64,000 nt of DNA from Crocodylus rhombifer (taxonomy: Eukaryota; Chordata; Crocodylia; Crocodylidae): contig JAVSML010024608.1 in NCBI GenBank assembly GCA_038503035.1, forward strand, positions 124,001 to 188,000, written 5' to 3'. The first letter of the stretch is position 1. Each line of letters starts with the position of its first letter. The notes under the pieces were generated by a model. That model ran no database searches, was not told the DNA's origin, and was given only the letters and a program-made list of their open reading frames with translations. The translations under genes were made by a program, and so were the position numbers. Shown here in pieces: positions 57,748 to 64,000 of this stretch.

Positions 57748-57970
57748 TAGAGGTGGGCAACCTACAGTACATGTGCTCTGTAGGTGGCATGTGATAGACT
57801 GGGAAAGGAGCAAGCAGCACAGGGCAGATAGGGCAGGTAATAGGAAGCAGAGTAATAGGGAGCTCAGGGAAGGGAGCAGAAAGTAGAGCAGCAGCTTGGG
57901 CAGGGGGAGGGGATTAGAGTGGCACAAGGACTTAGTTTATGGCATGCTTGCCAAAAAGTTTGGCCCCCTA
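57748..57970 (+). mobile_element. purine/pyrimidine-rich inverted-end element, copy 3
   Basis: Left end tagaggtgggcaacctacag, core gggcaggtaataggaagcag and gcagaaagtagagcagcagc, then a gtggcacaaggac segment and right end ggcatgcttgccaaaaagtt. Ends and core match copies 1, 2 and 4. Confidence 0.7.
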
Positions 57971-58049
57971 CTGTTATGAAGGCTGCTTCTTGGGAGCTTC
58001 TGCCATCCAGTGTACCCTGTTGCAAATGGATGCTTAAAAGATGCTTTAA

Positions 58050-58165
58050 ATTTGTAATAGAGGTGATATCTTTTATTAGACCAACTAGGTTTTTGCAAAA
58101 ACAATTCTTTAATTGCAGTTTTGTGGGCACAAGCATTCTTCAGGCATAGGGGAAAAGATTGTAAA
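58050..58165 (+). repeat. dispersed repeat with conserved core, sibling of 20860
   Basis: Contains gatatcttttattagaccaa at 58064-58083, identical to the copy at 20873, then acaattctttaattgcag and a cattcttcaggcatagg end. Class unknown. Confidence 0.6.
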
Positions 58166-58467
58166 AGTCCTCCTGGGTAGAAATGGAAGTTCATATTTCA
58201 TAGATTAAATTTGCAATGGCTTTTAATTTGGGTAATTTTGCTGTTCAGTTCTGGCTGAATTCAGGTCATAGAAATAGATTTACTGTATCCAATATAATAT
58301 ATCAATTTGTCTAACTCAGAATGTAATTTTAGCCTGGTTGGCCAGGCTAGAAGATTTTATAGTATCCCACAATCTGTCAGTATTTGTAGGTGAATTTTCT
58401 TGGAATTAGCTAGAGACAAACTATTTATAAACGTTTAAAGGAAAAGGTTTAAGAGCTTTCTAATTTA

Positions 58468-58720
58468 AGCCAGGTCTACAATACAAACTGTTACTGGCAT
58501 AGCTATATTGCCTGGGGTGGGTGGGGGGCTAGGGTTAATGAGATGTGATCTGGACGTGATCTAGTTATTTTGACAGTGGTCTCTAACATAGATTCTTATA
58601 CTGGCAAAACTACACATATACTGTCAGGGTTGGAAGAAGGGGTGTAGGGGAATGCTGGAATTAGCTATGCCAGCAAAAGTACCATTTTTGGCAGTATAAC
58701 TGGCACCCATGCAGCTTATC
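58468..58720. repeat. short interspersed repeat (unclassified)
   Basis: Starts gccaggtctacaatacaaac with tactggcatagctatattgc; its second half contains agctatgccagcaaaagtac and gcagtataactggcacc, so the halves are loosely inverted (ggcatagcta / tagctatgcc). MITE-like. Confidence 0.5.
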
Positions 58721-58771
58721 TGCAAAAGTTTCCAAGTTTAGTTCTGGCCTCATCAATGTAGGATATTACAA

Positions 58772-59025
58772 CTCTAGATCAGGGGTTGACAATGAGCCTG
58801 TGGGCCAGATCTGGCCTGCAGAACCATTGCATCCAGCTCATAGCCTTGGGCCGGGGTGGTGTCTTCTGCAGCATTTCAGGAGATGGGGGCGGTTTGCAGG
58901 GTTCCAGCAGCAAGGGCCTTCGACCGTGTTGCAGCCACGCAGCAGGGTGGAGGCTAGGTCAGAAGGGCCAGTCTGCCTCATTTCAGCCTGTTGCTCATCA
59001 AATGTTGCCAACTGCTGTTCTAGAC
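58772..59025. mobile_element. short non-autonomous hAT element with 8-bp flanks (6/8)
   Basis: Body 58780-59017 (238 bp) between ctctagat (58772-58779) and ttctagac (59018-59025). The left end caggggttgacaatgagcct and the complement of the right end cagcagttggcaacatttga are inverted repeats; ggccagatctggcctgcaga inside the left end is a hallmark of a common reptile hAT MITE type. Confidence 0.75.
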
Positions 59026-59876
59026 CAAGGAAAGTTCTTCCTGCTTCATAACAATTGGTCAAGCCTGCTTTCCAGTGCAATATCCAGGCAGAGTTCTTGA
59101 TCCTTGTGAGGTTTATTGAAGACTGTAAATTCTTCAGGGGGGCTATTCTTTGTTACGTGTTTTTTGCAGGACCTATCAAAAATGGAGTCCCCATGAATTA
59201 CTTTGTGGTCCTAGGTGTTGTGATATTGCAAAAATAGTAATGTAGGTTCCTTTTCTCTCTGCAGTGTTTTTTTTCCAGCTATCTAGTCTTCAGTTATTCT
59301 TTGTTTGCTTTGCGAACTCACAATGACCTGCTAATTTTTTTTCTTTTAGCCTGTTTCGTGTATTAAAAAGCAGACCAACACAAGAAAGTCGGAATAGATT
59401 TGTGCTCTTGGCATTTTGCTACAGTGGAAACTGGATGCAGAAGAAAAGCAATAAAAACAGTATTACCACCAGTTTTAGCATGGTCTGAGTGACAGTGCAT
59501 CATTCTAGGCACGTTCTCCGGTGCCTATTACTGTACCATGTGGGTTCTTTCTAGTAGTGCATTATGCAACATGACTGGCATGTGTCACATGCTCGTCGGG
59601 CTTTAATACTCTCCCTCTGGGGAGAACTGTTTTGGTTTTGGTACGGAGTGTGGGTGGCTATGACTGGGCATGTTGGCTAGGGGGAGGTTTTGTTTTGCCC
59701 TTTTTTGTCTGAGCTTTGAGGTGCTTTTTAAAAAGACACTAAAGAAGGCAAGTTCAAAGAAATGTGCCTTGCACTTGGAATAGAGGAAGATTCAGTTTCT
59801 GCTGATCACTTAATGGTTTCAGATTGGCCAAAAATTTCCATCTTTTGCTTAGAAGAGTTTTAGCCTTGGTGTAGAA

Positions 59877-60131
59877 CAGTGATGTTCAAACTTTTTGCTT
59901 TGTGTGACAGGTGAGTAGCACAGGGCAGGTTTGCAGGTCACTGCATCCGGAGTGGGCCTTGCACTGTCCCAGCCCTGTGCATCTTGTCCAGCATGCAGAG
60001 CCCCACTGACTCACCAGGCTTCCCAGGGGGCCAGACATTTGGCAACTGATGGTGCTGCTGCTCCCCTGCTGCCAAATTTATTTTGACCTCTGCAGAGCCT
60101 GGTGAGCTGGATCTGGCCTGCAGAAAGTGTC
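59877..60131. mobile_element. decayed hAT-type element
   Basis: The left end cagtgatgttcaaacttttt resembles CAGTGGTTCTCAAAC; the right part has gctggatctggcctgcagaa as in the element at 58772, followed by agtgtct. No clear target duplication. Confidence 0.5.
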
Positions 60132-60794
60132 TTGATATAGTTAGTGTTAAAAGAGGAAAATTGCTAACTGACAATTTCTGATTTCTACACTCCTAGTCTT
60201 AAATGATGATTCAGTGCAGAAAACCAGATATCAGACCTTTTGCTTCCTTTTTGGTTTTGATGCAGCAGAAATTGTGACTCAAGTATACAGGTAGGGATAG
60301 AAATTATTTTTTTAATGGAATTGTGACTTCAAGAGCTCAGGTTTTAGGAAAACTACTGAAGAACTAGAGAGCTGCAGTACAATTACAAAAAAGGGCAGCC
60401 CTAAAATAGTGATGACAGTACCTTTGGGTTATTTCATAGACTTACGCAGTGTAGGCTGAGAGTCTTGGTGGCATTCTTAGAGCAGAGCTGACTAATAATG
60501 TTTTTAAGGGAAAAACACTAAGATATTAGCATTCAGTATTGACCCTGAATTTGCCTTTGAGTTGTCAGTCTTGGTAGAAAGGTCAAGACTCGGATGATAG
60601 ACAAAGGCTGAACTTCTTTTTAGGGATGTGGTCGCTTCACATTTCGATTGAGGCACATTGATGGGACATTGGGGGTAAGTCTTTATTATGATCAGTGTTG
60701 GATATTAGCTGTAATAAGAGGGAGTACACTGTAGTTAGTACTTCAATCCTGATGTGCTTCAATTTATTTTATTCTTCCAGATAAGTCAGTGGAG

Positions 60795-60880
60795 CTCTTG
60801 GACTCCATTTCTCCATCTACAAATCAGAGATAATCTGTACCTAATTCATAAGGCTATTTTGAGATTTAATTCATTTGCAA
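60795..60880 (+). repeat. MIR/L2-type relic
   Basis: ttggactccatttctccatc tacaaatcagagataatctg tacctaattcataaggctat tttgagatttaattcat follows the MIR segment tttcctcatctgtaaaat ... ttgtgaggattaaat. Confidence 0.6.
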
Positions 60881-61467
60881 AAATGTAAGAGGATTTTTTT
60901 CTCCCAGAGATTTTAATTGAGATGGTTTCTGAAAAGGCTCTCAGGGTTAGCAGAACATTACAGTGTTCAGCTACCACACTTGAAGTTCAGAGAAGGAATT
61001 TTTAAATCGGCTCTAAAATGGATGATAGCCAAGGCTATTTTTAGCTAAATTGCGATGGTGTTTTATGTGACTGATTTCCCATCTGTCCTCTCTGGAGTTC
61101 TAAATACCACCAAACAAAATAGAATTGTTAATACATGTGTAGCTTCTTAGCATGTAGGGTGAAAAAATATACAAGGTAGAAATAAGCAGGAGTGCTGGAA
61201 TAAATCATCGGTAGGTAAGGGGGAGCAAGAGACAGTCTGGTATGAAAGGATGGAACAAAATTGTCAATGACATCTGCAGAGGGAGACTGTCCTCAGCTTG
61301 GAGGATCTTCTTAAAGTTGCTTACATTACAGAGCTGCTGGTAGACCGTTGTGAGCCAAGCCTTTTTGTGGTAATGTGGCATATGACCGCAGAAGGAATTT
61401 TTTCTGCTGACATAACGATACCACCTCCCTGAATAACTTCATCTAAATCAGGTGGTAGGCCTGCAGC

Positions 61468-61705
61468 ATAGGTGCCACAAGTGGTACGAGCCGCCTTTCT
61501 ATGTGGCATGCAGCGGATTGAGGAGGGGACTGGCAGCCCAGTGACAGGTAGGGCAGGGAGCAGAAAGCAGAGAATCGGGTCAGGCAGGGAGCACAGGGCA
61601 GGAAGCAGAAAGCTGAGCAGCAGTTGGGGTAAAGAAAAGGGATTCAAATGGCTTTTGGGGAGGGTGCTAATTTGTGGCACGCCTGCCAAGAAGGTTGTCT
61701 CCCAC
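61468..61705 (+). mobile_element. purine/pyrimidine-rich inverted-end element, copy 4
   Basis: ctatgtggcatgcagcggat, gtagggcagggagcagaaag, gcaggaagcagaaagctgag, gtggcacgcctgccaagaag and gttgtctcccactg reproduce the order seen in the copy at 57748. It lies directly at the 3' side of the antisense retrotransposon at about 61720-64000. The 235-codon - strand frame running through it is a chance fusion of two elements. Confidence 0.7.
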
Positions 61706-61719
61706 TGATTTAAATTAAC

Positions 61720-64000
61720 AGAACTCCTCTTCTGTTGTCCAGGCTGCATCCAGACTGTGGGTCTGTCACACCTCCAGCTGATGTATCTAATGCCTGCAAA
61801 ACTTTGTATTGTAGACAGGAGGTTAGTAGCTCTGAGGGTCTTTCTCACTTCTTCGGTGTAATTTTTCACTGAGCCATTAGAAGTGTCTCTTAAAATGTTT
61901 AAGTTGAGTCCTAGGGAAATGAAGGAACAAGGGAGAGGTTTTAAGGTTTTGCAGATGGAGTGCCTGCTGCTGCTTCGGCACGTCTCCAGTCCAGCCTTTC
62001 TATATGGCCTGCTCCCAATAATCTGCACAGACCACTGCTCCTGCTGTTGGTGTTGACAGATCTTGTGGGGTGCATTAAGGTGCTACAGGGCAACTCAGAA
62101 GATGATTCATGGTTTTCTTCTCCTGACAAACATATTGGTTGTGTAGAGGCCCTATGATTTCATGAGAAAGTTGCATCTACCAAGACCTGCTCTCAATCTG
62201 TTTAGGCTTCTCCATGTGTGTTGTTTGTAGTTAAGAGCTGAATGCCAACCCCTTAAGCGGGGGGATAATTCCTCACCAGTTCCATTCAAGAGCTTTATCA
62301 TCTAGTTTCTCCCATTCTTTTTGCCAGAGGGTAGTTCTATCTCATTCTGGTGATGTGGTCAATGGTGTGGCAGAGGACAAAAAGGTATTTCTTATTGAGA
62401 GATGATGGTGCGCTGGTTGATGTCTGTAGAATGGGTGGCAGTTATCTGACTTGTGCCCATCAGCGTTGCCTGCTACATTCCTCCTGATGTAAGAGGGTGC
62501 TGTGCATATAGGCAGGGCACAGGGGTGGGTTTTAGGCAGCCTATTATAAATCTGCATGTATTATTTAAGGCGGTGTCAATACGTTTGCTGTAACTTGAGC
62601 GTCCCCACGTGGTGCAGGCATATTTAGCTATAGAGAAACAAAGTGCTAAGGGAGTAGTATGTAGGGTGGAAGGATGTGCTCCCCATTTGGAATTTGTGAG
62701 CTTACATGGGATGTTGTTTCATGTTGACCTTGCCTTTGGTAGTTAATATGTGCTTTTTGTAACTCGGTGTACGGTTCAGTGTTACTCCTAAGTAAACTGG
62801 ATGTTTCTGATTTTTTGAGACACTGGTCACCCAAGAGGACATTCAGGTATCCTTCCACATCCCAGTTTCTCAGATGTTAAAGCACAGATTTGGGTCTTTC
62901 TAGGGTTGGGTTTGAGATCATTATTTAGGGAAGAATCTGACATCTTGTTCAGTGCCTTCTCCAGAATCTTCCTTGTGTCCTCAGAATTCTTCTATTGTGT
63001 GGTATTGCAGAGATCATCAGCACAGATGAAATAATGACATTTGGCAGGAAGTGACTGATCGTTAATGTAGAATGATGTTGAATAAAAGTAGAGTGAGCAC
63101 ACTGCCTTGTGGTAAGCTGTCCTTTTGGAAGACCCATGTACTTTTCTGGCCATTTAGTTCCACAAAGAAGTGCCTGTTTCCCAAGAGGAAGTTTTTACAA
63201 CTGTGAGGCTATGGATGGTCTGGCTTAGATCTAAGTCATTATCATAAGGTACAGTTTGTGGATCATGATGCAGTATTGGGCAATATCATATGCAACAGAT
63301 AGGTCAACAAACACTGTGCTGGTGATCAACTTCCACTGGAAACCATCTTCAGTGTGCTGTGTGAGGCTTAGTACTTGGCCTGCACAGGACCAACCTGGTT
63401 TAAAACTTGCTTGGTCTTATGTAAGTTCGGCATCTACCAAGGGTGAAATTTGTCGCGGGATGACATTTGTAGAGTTTGTAGGTGGTGCTGAGGAGAGAGA
63501 TCATTTTATAACTTTTTGGTGATTAAAGGCCTTTCCCTGGTTTGAACAGAGCTATTCTTCCCTTTTTCCATACCAGTGGTAACTGTTTATTTATCATGCA
63601 TGCATGCATTGGATAGAACAAGGGTGTTGGAGTCTGCTTTGAACAGATCAAGGAGCCATTGCCTTGCAAGGGGTCCTATGTGTCATATTATCTCAGTGAG
63701 TACATAGTCTAATCCTGCTGTCTTCTCATGTTTCAGTAGACGTGAACGACTGTCAGTTCCTTCATAGTAAACGGACAGGTTAGGTCTTTAAGTGGTTGCT
63801 TGTCAGACAGTATATAATGCAGCGATGGTGTTTTCCAGTGTTTCTTTTATGTGATATGCTTCCCATTGTTGAGCAGTTGTTGTGCAACCTGGTTGGCAGA
63901 ACCATTTGATATAGCTGGAGGAGCGATGTTATTGCCTCCTAGTTTTCTTATAGTCGCCCAAGCTTTCTTGCTGTTGTATGTCAGATTGGATTCATTAATG
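61720..64000 (-). mobile_element. non-LTR retrotransposon of a second (non-CR1-typical) type, decayed, extends past window
   Basis: The - strand in broken frames shows, in order from 64000 downward: a WATIRKLGG phrase; KTAGLDYVLTEI and QWLLDLF (RT fingers); ALFKPGKG; DQASFKPGWSCAGQVLSLTQ then FVDLSVAYD (motif A); HYFICADDLCNT (catalytic motif with ADD); CLKPTPVPCLY; and near 62110 a cysteine-containing tail segment with MNHLLSCPVAPL. The motif wording FVDLSxAYD with FIxADDLC differs from the KAFD / FADDTK of CR1. Multiple stops and frameshifts make it non-functional. The clade was not assigned. Confidence 0.75.

Larger units (their letters stand above)
1..64000 (+). other. MYO9A: MYO9A gene, internal part (motor domain region), both ends outside the window
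   Basis: Seven exons on the + strand are spread over about 41 kb and join without a stop into 210 codons. The order is switch I, the upper 50-kDa segment with the [13 protein letters not shown] helix, a Tyr/Asp-rich insert, the [21 protein letters not shown] segment, and the VTVGEKLILPYKLGE strand. This is the unconventional myosin class IX motor. Family knowledge: MYO9A is a single-headed actin motor with an N-terminal Ras-associating-like domain, IQ motifs, a C1 domain and a C-terminal RhoGAP domain, acting on the actin cytoskeleton and Rho signalling. None of those other domains is in this window. From memory, MYO9B lacks most of the segment coded by the 57-nt exon, which favours MYO9A. 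The next expected motor exon (switch II side) was not seen up to position 64000. Confidence 0.93.
42567..64000 (+). other. MYO9A large intron, 5' part (continues past the window)
   Basis: Begins with the gtacgt donor. It contains a short repeat (43150-43375), the nested CR1 block (44969-47517), a hairpin MITE copy (49896-50209), a MIR (52858-52985), four copies of a purine-rich inverted-end element, a solo LTR (53833-54381), a CR1 relic (56600-57000), further hATs, a MIR (60795-60880) and an antisense non-LTR element (about 61720-64000). Stretches 42600-43150, 43380-44960, 47520-49890, 50215-52850, 55100-56290 and 60900-61460 show nothing I can assign. No MYO9A exon was found here. Confidence 0.8.

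Noticed and set aside
59350..59440. Possible next MYO9A exon after ttcttttag
   Set aside because: The translation (PVSCIKKQTNTRKSE*) is unrelated to the expected switch II side of the motor and soon stops.
61321..62028. 235-codon antisense frame, the longest in the window
   Set aside because: It joins the tail of a decayed retrotransposon to a purine-rich element; no continuous domain.
1..64000. CRISPR array, bacterial operon, prophage or toxin-antitoxin module
   Set aside because: Intron/exon structure, CR1, MIR and hAT repeats show vertebrate nuclear DNA; no regularly spaced direct repeats or tight gene clusters.

Overview
This window is vertebrate nuclear DNA. It is AT-rich and intron-dominated, and carries one recognisable host gene on the + strand. 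Seven short exons with correct splice signals join in frame into 210 codons (630 nt, phase 0 at both outer ends) of a class IX myosin motor domain, best matched to MYO9A. They include the switch I motif (NNNSSRFGK) and the following upper/lower 50-kDa segments. The P-loop lies before the window and switch II (DIFGFE) after it. No other host protein-coding gene was found.

The repeat content points to a sauropsid, most likely a crocodilian (turtle is the alternative; this is my judgement from repeat style). There are CR1 LINEs of several ages, MIR and L2 relics, many non-autonomous hAT elements, a pogo/Tigger-like element, short inverted-repeat families and an endogenous-retrovirus-type solo LTR.

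Layout: intron 1 (partial, 1-1549) holds a 445-bp palindromic element with perfect 8-bp target duplications. Exons lie at 1550-1644, 5387-5449, 10235-10334, 13426-13482, 18579-18676, 23267-23393 and 42477-42566. The first six introns or partial introns are 1.5-5 kb. The intron at 23394-42476 (19.1 kb) holds several hATs, a Tigger-like element, an L2 relic, a possible LTR and a CR1 split by a hAT. The last intron (42567 to the window end, over 21 kb) holds a CR1 nested inside another CR1 in antisense, four copies of a purine-rich element, a solo LTR, and a different antisense non-LTR retrotransposon running off the end.

I found no bacterial-type operon, CRISPR array or novel multi-gene system. 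The noteworthy material is transposon archaeology: nested insertions with readable target duplications, uncatalogued short families, and one small ATG-initiated frame directly behind a good splice acceptor in a MYO9A intron.
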